Source: an uncultured Solirubrobacteraceae bacterium (GTDB lineage: Bacteria > Actinomycetota > Thermoleophilia > Solirubrobacterales > Solirubrobacteraceae). Taken from it: DNA of 6,873 nt. A program made the translations under genes and the position numbers. The stretch spans positions 1-6,873 of the forward strand of contig CATPBV010000130.1 of NCBI GenBank assembly GCA_955652345.1. Reading direction: 5' to 3'. How positions within the stretch are numbered: position 1 is the stretch's first letter; each line of letters opens with the position of its first letter. This document shows, piece by piece, positions 1-6,435 of this stretch. The notes under the pieces are model-generated. The model did no database searches. It was not told where the DNA came from and saw nothing but the letters and a program-made list of their open reading frames with translations.

Positions 1-737
<737 letters not shown>

Positions 738-738
<1 letters not shown>

Positions 739-1460
739 TGCCCAATCGCATGACTCGAAACTCGGAAGGTGCATCCGCGTCCGAGGCCACTCAGAGACAA
801 GTGGCCCCGGCCGCGGACGCACCTTCCGAGGAGTTGCCCGTCGTCGGACACCCAGATGAAGGGGAGAAGCCAAGGGAAGCCACTGCCGCGGTTTCCTCAG
901 ATACGCCCTCCTCAGCGCAAACGGCCGACGAGGACGAGGACCACGAAGGCAAGGTTGCGAGCGATCTCGAGGAGCTGACGGCCCAGGCGCAGAAGGCGCA
1001 GGAGTATCTCGAGCTCGCGCAGCGGACCAAGGCCGACTTCGAGAACTACCGCAAGCGGGCCGCGCGCGACGCCGCCGCGGCACAGGAGCGCGGTGTGCTG
1101 AAGCTCGCGCGCGAGCTGCTGCCCGCGATCGACAACCTCGATCGGGCGCTCGAGGCCGTGGAGGCCACCGGCGTCTCACAGGCCGGCGACGGCGGCGAGG
1201 CAGGCGCGGGCAATGACGGTGCGCAGGCGCTCGTCTCGGGCATCAAGCTCGTGCACAGCGACCTGATCGCAGCGTTGACCCGCGCCGGGATCGAGCGCTT
1301 CTCGCCCGAGGGCGAGCCGTTCGATCCGCAGCGCCACGAGGCGGTTGCCCAGCAGCCCGTGGAGGGAGCGCAGCAGGGAACGGTCGTCGAGGTCTACCAG
1401 CGCGGCTACTTGCTCGGAGACGCGGTGATCCGTCCGGCGCGGGTCGTCGTGGCCGGATGA
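738..1460 (+). CDS. grpE: Nucleotide exchange factor GrpE
   Basis: Cytosolic co-chaperone that releases ADP from DnaK and resets its cycle. The 240 residues show an acidic, probably disordered N-terminus (about 1-75), a long helix that would form the dimeric coiled coil (about 76-140, with ADFENYRKRAARD at 99-111 and ELLPAIDNLDRAL at 126-138), and the C-terminal beta domain that contacts DnaK (GEPFDPQRHEAV at 192-203, VVEVYQRGYLLGDAVIRPAR at 216-235). A Gly/Ala/Asp-rich stretch at about 148-162 looks like a flexible insertion between helix and beta domain. The start at 738 is chosen because it overlaps the dnaK stop; the Shine-Dalgarno signal in front is weak, consistent with coupled reinitiation. 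An in-frame ATG four codons later (750) is possible. dnaJ follows after 13 nt. Confidence 0.97.
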
Positions 1461-1473
1461 CGCGAGGCCCGAG

Positions 1474-2628
1474 ATGCCGGCAAGACCCGACTACTACAAA
1501 ATCCTTGGAGTAGGCAAGAACGCCTCCGACGAGGAGATCAAGAAGGCCTACCGCAAGCTCGCGCGCCAGTATCACCCCGACCGCAACCCGGGCAACAAGC
1601 AGGCCGAGGAGCGCTTCAAGGAAGTCTCACAGGCGCACGACGTTCTCTCCGACTCGGACAAGCGCAAGGCTTATGACCGCGGCACCGGTCCGTTCGGCTC
1701 GTTTGGTGGAGGGCCAGGCGCGTTCGATCCGAGCCAGTTCGGAGGCGGATTCAGCGACATCCTCTCGAACTTGTTCGGCGGAGCCACTGGCGGCGCACGT
1801 GGACGCGGTGGCGCCGCCGGCGCCGGCCGGGGCGGCCGCCCGCAGCGTGGCCGCGATCTCGAGACCGAGGTCTCGCTGACCTTCGACCAGGCCGTGAACG
1901 GAGCGCAGGTCCCGCTCGCCGTGCCCACCTCCCAGCCATGCCCGACCTGTCACGGGACGGGCGCGAAGCCCGGCACCAGCCCGAAGGTGTGCCCCGTGTG
2001 CAACGGCAGGGGGGTCGAGGCGCAGAGCCACGGAATCTTCTCGATCTCCCAGCCTTGTTCCAACTGCAACGGCACCGGCACCGTGATCGAAGATCCGTGT
2101 CCCACCTGCGGCGGCAGCGGCGCGCAACGGACCATCAAGCGACTGCGCGTGAACATCCCAGCCGGTGTCCGCGAGGGCAGCCGGATACGCCTGGCCGGAA
2201 AGGGCGAGGCGGGGGTACGCGGCACGGAGCCGGGAGATCTCTACGTGATCACCCGGGTTCAGGACTCACCGGTGTTCAAGTGGGCAGGCGAGAATCTGGA
2301 GGTGGAGGTCCCACTCACGATTCCGGAGGCGATCTCCGGTGCCGTCGTCGAGGTGCCGACGCTCCAGGGCCGCAAGCGGCTCCGCGTCGCGCCCGGGACC
2401 AAGCACGGGACCGTGCAGCGCCTGCGAGGCGAGGGACCGGCACGCCTCGGCGGCAAGGCTCGCGCCGACCTCCGGTACCGGTTCGTGATCGACGTGCCGG
2501 ACAAGCTCTCGCCCGAGCAGCAGGCCGCGGTGGACCAGCTCTCGCGCGTGATGAACGGCGATCCTCGTGCTGGTCTGTTCACCGACGCTCAGGACGCCAA
2601 GCAGCAAAGAGCCGGAGCGGCCGGTTGA
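1474..2628 (+). CDS. dnaJ: Chaperone protein DnaJ (type I Hsp40)
   Basis: Co-chaperone that delivers unfolded clients to DnaK and stimulates its ATPase. The 384-residue length is usual. Domains in order: J domain (about 6-70) with the essential HPD at 34-36; Gly/Phe-rich region (about 72-125, e.g. GPFGSFGGGPGAF), extended by a Gly/Arg/Ala-rich stretch; cysteine-rich zinc domain with four CxxCxGxG repeats (Cys pairs 156/159, 173/176, 195/198, 209/212), all intact and able to bind two zinc ions; then two C-terminal beta domains (about 220-345, including GDLYVITRVQDSPVFKW). This is the full type I architecture. The start is supported by GAGG at 1464-1467, six bases before the ATG. The final TGA overlaps the hspR ATG by one base (TGATG). 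No missing key residue was found. Confidence 0.98.
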   Translation: MPARPDYYKILGVGKNASDEEIKKAYRKLARQYHPDRNPGNKQAEERFKEVSQAHDVLSDSDKRKAYDRGTGPFGSFGGGPGAFDPSQFGGGFSDILSNLFGGATGGARGRGGAAGAGRGGRPQRGRDLETEVSLTFDQAVNGAQVPLAVPTSQPCPTCHGTGAKPGTSPKVCPVCNGRGVEAQSHGIFSISQPCSNCNGTGTVIEDPCPTCGGSGAQRTIKRLRVNIPAGVREGSRIRLAGKGEAGVRGTEPGDLYVITRVQDSPVFKWAGENLEVEVPLTIPEAISGAVVEVPTLQGRKRLRVAPGTKHGTVQRLRGEGPARLGGKARADLRYRFVIDVPDKLSPEQQAAVDQLSRVMNGDPRAGLFTDAQDAKQQRAGAAG

Positions 2629-3125
2629 TGGCCCTCCGGGGCCCGCAAGAAGGCTCGGTGCAGCCTCGCACGCGGATCGAATCGACGCGCATCGAGGTCT
2701 CCTCCGACCGCGGCGTGTTCATGATCTCGGTCGCCGCCGAGCTCGCTGAAATGCACCCGCAGACGCTCCGAATGTACGAGGCCCGCGGCCTGATCGAGCC
2801 CAAGCGCTCGCCAAAGGGCACCCGCCTGTACTCCCACGAGGACGTCCGGCGCCTGCGGAAGATCCAGGAGATGACCGCACGGCTCGGGATGAACCTCGCC
2901 GGCGTGGAGCGTGTGTTCGAGCTCGAGGAGCAGCTCGCCCAGATGTCCCGGAAGGTCAAGGGGCTCGAGAAGCGCGCGGCGCAGCTCCAGCGGGAGGTCT
3001 CCCGCCTCGAGGAGCTCCGGCGCGAGCTGCGCGCGGAGATCGTCCCGTACATCCGGGGCGGCGAGCTCGTTCGCGCCAAGGATCTCCAGCGGCTGCAACT
3101 TCAGCCGCGCCGGGCAAAAGTTTGA
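2628..3125 (+). CDS. hspR: Heat-shock repressor HspR (MerR family)
   Basis: DNA-binding repressor that in Streptomyces and Mycobacterium switches off the dnaK operon and clpB at normal temperature, using DnaK as co-repressor and binding HAIR inverted repeats. The 165 residues contain the MerR-type winged helix at about 30-95: FMISVAAELAEMHPQTLRMY, EARGLIEPKRSPKGTRLYS (wing) and EDVRRLRKIQEM, followed by GMNLAGVERVFELEEQL, which is characteristic of HspR. Residues about 95-140 form a heptad-patterned coiled coil for dimerisation (RKVKGLEKRAAQLQREVSRL). The tail is basic. The start at 2628 is chosen for its TGATG overlap with dnaJ and GGAG at 2614-2617. It leaves about 30 residues before the winged helix, similar to known HspR proteins. 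The same frame is open further upstream inside dnaJ, but that part is a high-GC shadow. The protein is slightly longer than the 125-150 residues I recall for relatives. Confidence 0.95.
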   Translation: MALRGPQEGSVQPRTRIESTRIEVSSDRGVFMISVAAELAEMHPQTLRMYEARGLIEPKRSPKGTRLYSHEDVRRLRKIQEMTARLGMNLAGVERVFELEEQLAQMSRKVKGLEKRAAQLQREVSRLEELRRELRAEIVPYIRGGELVRAKDLQRLQLQPRRAKV

Positions 3126-3160
3126 GCGGCGCCTGCCGATAACTGGGACGACGGCTCGTG

Positions 3161-3180
3161 CGCGTGCGCAGACGCACGCG
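3161..3180 (+). terminator. GC hairpin after the dnaK operon
   Basis: A perfect 8-bp inverted repeat, CGCGTGCG and CGCACGCG, is separated by the 4-nt loop CAGA. It begins 35 nt after the hspR stop. No T-run follows, so it is not a classical intrinsic terminator. It may act as a terminator of the T-less kind proposed for actinobacteria, or protect the operon's 3' end from exonucleases. The structure is seen; the role is inferred. Confidence 0.45.
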
Positions 3181-3223
3181 GGAACGACGACCGGAGATCG
3201 ACCGGGATTGGTCCGGTCGTTCC
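3181..3223 (+). terminator. Second hairpin with two alternative left arms
   Basis: A perfect 7-bp stem CGACCGG (3199-3205) / CCGGTCG (3213-3219) encloses a 7-nt loop. The same right arm, extended to CCGGTCGTTCC (3213-3223), can instead pair with GGAACGACGACCGG (3181-3194), leaving a 3-nt bulge. It lies directly behind the hairpin at 3161-3180 and 34-46 nt before the next Shine-Dalgarno sequence. It could be part of a composite terminator or a leader structure for the next gene. There is no T-run. Confidence 0.35.
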
Positions 3224-3256
3224 GCGACGCGCGGTCCTCACGAGCACAACTCTCTC

Positions 3257-3263
3257 AAGGAGG
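3257..3263 (+). promoter_or_regulatory. Consensus ribosome binding site deciding a GTG start
   Basis: AAGGAGG, a full anti-16S match, lies six bases before the GTG at 3270. It fixes that GTG as the start of the following small gene and suggests efficient translation. I did not find a convincing promoter in 3126-3256. Confidence 0.85.
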
Positions 3264-3269
3264 ATTGCA

Positions 3270-3668
3270 GTGGGGCTTTTCAAGCAGATGAAGGACATGA
3301 AGACGATGGTCAACGCGGCGCCCGACATGGTCAAGCAGGCGCAGCAGATGGGCGCCCAGGCGCAGCAGTACGCGGCCGCCCAGCAGGCCACCGCTCAGCA
3401 GGCGGCGGTGGAGCAGCAGGCCTCAGTCGCAGCCCAGGCGAGCGATGCGGACTTCGAGCCGATCGCCGGCGTCTCGATCGAGTCGTACGTCGCGGTGAGC
3501 AAGGGTCTCGCCGCATATGGCTATGACCCGACGAAGGCGGCTGACGTTGCCGCCTCGATGGGCATCGACGGCGATAGCTGGAACCAGGCCTCCGAGGGTT
3601 GGAACGCCAGGATGCGAGCCAACCCCGGCGTCGCGCAGCGCTTCAACTCCATCTACAGAGGGGTCTGA
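3270..3668 (+). CDS. Small protein of unknown function with amphipathic Gln/Ala-rich N-terminus
   Basis: 132 residues starting at GTG behind a perfect Shine-Dalgarno. I do not recognise a named family. The N-terminal half (1-60) begins MGLFKQMKDMKTMVNAAP and continues as a Gln/Ala/Met-rich stretch (AQQMGAQAQQYAAAQQATAQ) that should be helical and amphipathic, with no signal peptide or membrane span. The C-terminal half (about 61-132) is a compact domain, DFEPIAGVSIESYVAVSKGL, then GYDPTKAADVAASMGID, and a Trp/Arg motif SWNQASEGWNARM followed by NPGVAQRFNSIYRGV. Its look is of a small helical domain. The next gene begins two bases after the TGA and its product starts with nearly the same N-terminal motif, so the two are probably co-transcribed and functionally paired. 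Cytosolic or membrane-surface location is inferred only from the lack of export signals. Confidence 0.85.
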   Translation: MGLFKQMKDMKTMVNAAPDMVKQAQQMGAQAQQYAAAQQATAQQAAVEQQASVAAQASDADFEPIAGVSIESYVAVSKGLAAYGYDPTKAADVAASMGIDGDSWNQASEGWNARMRANPGVAQRFNSIYRGV

Positions 3669-3670
3669 GC

Positions 3671-4066
3671 GTGGGCTTCTTCAAGAACATGAACGAGCTG
3701 ACCAAGCAGGGCCGCGAGATGCAGAAGAACATGGACGTCGGGGCGCAGATGGCGAACGCCCAGACGCGGATGGCTCAGGCCCAGGAGATGATGGCCCAGC
3801 AGACCGCGGCAGCGAACATTGTCAGCACGGGCACCGACGCGGCGGCCACGGTCGTGGCCGTTCGCCCGGGAGGTGGGATGGTCAACTTCCAGCCGATCAT
3901 GGCGCTCGACCTGACCGTGATGCCGCCGGCCGGGGCGCCGTATCCCGTGACCGTGTCGCAGCCCGTGCCCCCGAACCTGGCAGGCCGGCTCGTGCCCGGG
4001 GCTTCGCTCAGGGTCAAGATCGATCCGCAAAACCAGCAGGCGCTGTGGATCGACCCCGCCTCGTAA
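3671..4066 (+). CDS. Small protein of unknown function, helical N-terminus plus beta domain
   Basis: 131 residues from a GTG start, preceded by GAGGGG at 3658-3663 with a 7-nt spacer. An upstream in-frame ATG at 3599 would overlap the previous gene by 70 bases and read its conserved end in another frame, so it is rejected. The N-terminus MGFFKNMNELTKQGREMQKN resembles that of the preceding gene's product, followed by a Met/Gln/Ala-rich helix (about 22-50). The C-terminal part (about 55-131) is beta-rich: TVVAVRPGGGMVNFQPIMAL, DLTVMPPAGAPYPVTVSQPV, then LVPGASLRVKIDPQNQQALW and IDPAS. The pattern PG..[LV].VKIDP....LWID recalls a small beta-barrel module I associate with other actinobacterial small proteins; this is recollection, not a search. 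No signal peptide, cysteine or catalytic motif is visible. Function unknown. Confidence 0.85.
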   Translation: MGFFKNMNELTKQGREMQKNMDVGAQMANAQTRMAQAQEMMAQQTAAANIVSTGTDAAATVVAVRPGGGMVNFQPIMALDLTVMPPAGAPYPVTVSQPVPPNLAGRLVPGASLRVKIDPQNQQALWIDPAS

Positions 4067-4092
4067 TCGACGGCGCGGACGCCAACGCATGA

Positions 4093-4125
4093 CGGCGCCC
4101 CGGCAGCCACAGCGCCGGGGCGCCG
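4093..4125 (+). terminator. Perfect 12-bp GC hairpin after the small-gene pair
   Basis: CGGCGCCCCGGC (4093-4104) and its exact reverse complement GCCGGGGCGCCG (4114-4125) flank a 9-nt loop. The structure starts 27 nt after the TAA at 4064-4066. It is the strongest simple hairpin noticed in the window, but no T-run follows. The position suits a 3'-end structure or T-less terminator for the two small genes. It falls inside the longest possible reading frame of the peptidase, which argues that translation of that gene begins further downstream. Confidence 0.55.
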
Positions 4126-4172
4126 CAGACCACGCCTGGAATCTGCCGGCTGTGACAAGATCGAGCGCTGCG

Positions 4173-6341
4173 ATGGGGTTGAGGCGCTGCTTGGTTGCGA
4201 TCGCGTGGATCGCATGCCTGCCCGGGATGACGGAGTCCGCGGCTGCCGCCGCGCCGGTGGCCCACGCAACCATGGTCGGGCCGGCCTCCGCCGCGCAGCC
4301 GCTACAGCTCCTGATCCCGCTCGTCGCCGACGACGCGGGTCTCAGCCGGTTCGCGCTTGCCGTCTCGACGCCCGGCTCGCGGCTGTACGGCCACTACCTG
4401 CCGATCTCAACGCTCGCCCGGCGCTTCGGAGCGCCGCCGTCTGTGCAGGCGCGGGTCATCCGCTACCTGCGGTCGGCCGGCGCCACCCAGGTGGCGGCCA
4501 ACCCGACAGGGATGTACGTGACGGCGACCATGACCGTCGGCGTCGCCGAGCGGACGTTCGGCACTTCGCTGGGGCGATTCGAGACCGCGCAGGGTGAGCG
4601 GTTCATCGCTCCCGTCGCGGTCGCGCAGGCGAGCGCCGCGTCTGCCCGCGTACCGGGGCCGCTGAACGGCCTTGCGCTCGGCGTGGTCGGGCTGGACACC
4701 CAGCGAGTCGTCCAGGTGCCGGCTCCACGAGCCGCCGCCGTCCCGGCTCTCGCACCGAGGCGCGCCGGCAGCGTGCAGATGCCGTCGGACTACTCGCCCG
4801 TCACCGGCACACAGAGCGGCTGTCCCGCGGGCAGGAACAGCGCTGGGTTCACCCCTAACCAGTATCTGACCGCCTACGGCTACAGCCCGTTGCAGAGCGC
4901 AGGTCTCGGCGGGCAGGGAGAGCGAGTCGCGCTGATCGAGATCGACCGGTTCAAGCGGTCCGACCTCTCCACGTTCGCACACTGCTTCGGTCTCCACGTG
5001 CCGCCGATCAGCGTCTATCCGCTGGGACCGGCGTCAGCCATTTCCTTCGGCGGGGAGTCGACTCTCGACGTCGAGGTGCTCGACGCCGCGGCGCCGAATC
5101 TCAAGTCGATTGAGGTCTTCGAGAGCAACGGGACCGCCGAGCAGGTGATCAATTCGTTCGTCGCGCCGCTGGTGGCACCCGGCGCAAAGGCGCAGGTCAT
5201 CTCGGCATCGCTTGGCCTCTGCGAGCCGAGCATGCGGCAGGACTTCGGGCTCGCCGGCATTCGGACAACTGAGCGTGGGCTCGACCTGGCCGCCGCCACC
5301 GGAATTACCGTGCTCGCCGCCAGCGGTGACAACGGCTCGGCCGAGTGTCAGGACGGCCAGGGCAACCCGATCGCCGAGCTGGCGGCCAACTACCCGGCCT
5401 CTTCATCGTGGGTCACCTCCGTGGGAGGAACCAACCTTTGGCTGAACAGCGCCAACCAGATCACACAGCAGTCGGTCTGGAACGACACCACCGATCAACT
5501 CGGCGCGGGTGGAGGCGGATTCAGCGGGCTGTTCGGGCGACCGAGCTATCAGAACGTCGTCGTAACCCAGAACATGCGCGCAGTGCCCGACGTCTCGATG
5601 CTGGCCGATGTGATGCCCGGATATGCGATCTTCTGCACTGTGCCGGGAGGCACGGGGTGTGGAGGATGGTCCACCGTCGGCGGAACCAGCGCCGCGACTC
5701 CCCTCCTTGCCGGCGGCATCGCCCTCGTCAACCAGGATCTGCACAACCATCAGCGCGAGCGGGTCGGCTTTCTGAACCCGTTGCTGTATCAGCTCGGAAC
5801 CGGCAGCGCCGCCGCTCAGGCGTTCTACGACGTCACGCAGTTCGGCAACGACGTGGGGCCGTACATCGCCGGGGGTAACCACCAGCCACTCGGGTGCTGC
5901 ACGGCGGGACCGGGGTTCGATGAGGCTTCCGGATGGGGAAGCGTGAATCTGGCCCAGCTCGACGCGATGGCGCTTCAGATCCTCCCGCAGTTCGGCGACG
6001 TGTCGCTTGCGCTCCTGCGCCACCAGAGCCCAGTCAAGCGGCACAAGCTCTCTCTGAGGCTGAAATGCATGGGCGGCGCCAGCGCCTGCACGGTGTTCGC
6101 GTTCGGCTTCGTCGACATCCGTGGTGGTCACAGCTTCGTGGTGCGATCCCAGGACTACTTGTTGTCTGCCGGCTCCGCGAAGACCGTGTCGATCCGGTTC
6201 ACGCCGCGCCAGATGCAGTGGCTGCGTACCGCGATTCGTAAGCAGCGGAACATCCTGGTGGAGATTTTCGGCGCGGCGCTCGATGCCCGGGGTCAGGTCG
6301 CGGACGTGACCTCCGGCCAGGTGCTGGACGTCCGCGGCTAG
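4173..6341 (+). CDS. Secreted S53-family (sedolisin/kumamolisin-type) peptidase with C-terminal extension
   Basis: Serine-carboxyl endopeptidase, a family usually active at acid pH and exported as a proenzyme. Numbering is from the ATG at 4173 (722 residues). Signal peptide: MGLRR, hydrophobic CLVAIAWIACLPGM, then an Ala-rich end with a likely cut after AHA (about 32). Pro-kumamolisin domain about 44-172 (LLIPLVADDAGLSRFALAV to AERTFGTSLGRFE). A Pro/Ala-rich linker (about 177-200) is the probable activation site. Catalytic domain about 200-604: Glu295 and Asp299 in GGESTLDVEV, oxyanion Asp386 in AASGDNGS, nucleophile Ser506 in GGTSAATP. The calcium site looks intact: Asp553-Val554 and G-P-G-F-D at 579-583. 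About 118 extra residues (605-722) form a beta-rich domain with Cys632 and Cys639. The frame is open from an ATG at 4089, but that start lies before a 12-bp hairpin and would bury the signal peptide 28 residues in. GTG 4152 is another option. No start has a good Shine-Dalgarno. Substrate unknown. Confidence 0.92.
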   Translation: MGLRRCLVAIAWIACLPGMTESAAAAAPVAHATMVGPASAAQPLQLLIPLVADDAGLSRFALAVSTPGSRLYGHYLPISTLARRFGAPPSVQARVIRYLRSAGATQVAANPTGMYVTATMTVGVAERTFGTSLGRFETAQGERFIAPVAVAQASAASARVPGPLNGLALGVVGLDTQRVVQVPAPRAAAVPALAPRRAGSVQMPSDYSPVTGTQSGCPAGRNSAGFTPNQYLTAYGYSPLQSAGLGGQGERVALIEIDRFKRSDLSTFAHCFGLHVPPISVYPLGPASAISFGGESTLDVEVLDAAAPNLKSIEVFESNGTAEQVINSFVAPLVAPGAKAQVISASLGLCEPSMRQDFGLAGIRTTERGLDLAAATGITVLAASGDNGSAECQDGQGNPIAELAANYPASSSWVTSVGGTNLWLNSANQITQQSVWNDTTDQLGAGGGGFSGLFGRPSYQNVVVTQNMRAVPDVSMLADVMPGYAIFCTVPGGTGCGGWSTVGGTSAATPLLAGGIALVNQDLHNHQRERVGFLNPLLYQLGTGSAAAQAFYDVTQFGNDVGPYIAGGNHQPLGCCTAGPGFDEASGWGSVNLAQLDAMALQILPQFGDVSLALLRHQSPVKRHKLSLRLKCMGGASACTVFAFGFVDIRGGHSFVVRSQDYLLSAGSAKTVSIRFTPRQMQWLRTAIRKQRNILVEIFGAALDARGQVADVTSGQVLDVRG

Positions 6342-6351
6342 CGGGCCTTTT
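6330..6351 (+). terminator. Weak terminator-like hairpin at the peptidase stop
   Basis: GTCCGC (6330-6335) can pair with GCGGGC (6341-6346) through six pairs, one of them G-T wobble, around a 5-nt loop, and is followed by CTTTTC. It overlaps the TAG stop of the peptidase gene. The stem is short and the T-run has only four bases, so termination would be weak at best. Confidence 0.3.
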
Positions 6352-6353
6352 CA

Positions 6354-6382
6354 TAGACAGCGCCCTCTGGATGTGCCATAAT
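6354..6382 (+). promoter_or_regulatory. Near-consensus housekeeping promoter of clpB
   Basis: TAGACA at 6354-6359 (5 of 6 to TTGACA) and CATAAT at 6377-6382 (5 of 6 to TATAAT) are separated by exactly 17 bp. TG at 6374-6375 also gives an extended -10. Transcription would start near 6389, leaving a leader of about 47 nt before the clpB ATG. The A+T-rich patch stands out in GC-rich surroundings. A strong basal promoter overlapped by an operator fits a gene controlled by repression rather than by an alternative sigma factor. Confidence 0.75.
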
Positions 6383-6403
6383 CTAAGTCACTTAGACTTA
6401 GAT
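6381..6403 (+). promoter_or_regulatory. HAIR-like inverted repeat, putative HspR operator of clpB
   Basis: Perfect 8-bp arms ATCTAAGT (6381-6388) and ACTTAGAT (6396-6403) are separated by 7 bp. The HspR operator HAIR is CTTGAGT-N7-ACTCAAG; the geometry is the same and each 7-base arm (TCTAAGT) matches it at four positions, including the inner AGT. Inside the spacer lies a further ACTTAG (6390-6395), directly repeated at 6396-6401 and palindromic with CTAAGT (6383-6388) around one base. The site covers the end of the -10 box and the expected transcription start, the right place for a repressor. Binding by the HspR encoded at 2628-3125 is inferred. Confidence 0.7.
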
Positions 6404-6435
6404 CTTGACACTGACCCACGGAGATCCCACGTTCC

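Noticed and set aside
1938..2627. The hspR frame stays open upstream, giving a much longer possible protein
   Set aside because: This part lies within dnaJ in another frame and its translation is Arg/Gly-rich without domains; HspR homology begins only after the ATG at 2628.
3254..3259. CTCAAG, a HAIR half-site, before the first small gene
   Set aside because: There is no CTTGAG partner at the required distance, and most of it is explained by the overlapping AAGGAGG ribosome site.
3599..3670. Upstream ATG for the second small gene
   Set aside because: It would overlap the conserved end of the preceding gene by 70 bases; the GTG at 3671 has a good ribosome site and restores the MGFFK start that matches the neighbour.
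3517..4092. A 191-codon open frame across both small genes
   Set aside because: The translation is low-complexity Arg/Gly/Asp-rich, typical of a high-GC shadow, and two better-supported genes with ribosome sites occupy the same DNA.
4206..4217. Possible lipobox (WIAC) in the peptidase signal peptide
   Set aside because: Position -3 is Trp instead of Leu/Val/Ile and the Cys lies inside the hydrophobic core; an ordinary signal peptidase site after the Ala-rich stretch fits better.
5403..6131. A 242-codon open frame on the minus strand within the peptidase gene
   Set aside because: It is antisense to conserved S53 motifs, has no recognisable domain, and long antisense frames are expected at this GC content. 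The same holds for minus-strand frames at 426-851, 589-1179, 3653-4273 and 6351-6854.
6405..6410. Perfect TTGACA -35 hexamer
   Set aside because: No -10 box lies 16-18 bp downstream and the clpB ATG is only 25 bases away; the promoter at 6354-6382 is far better.
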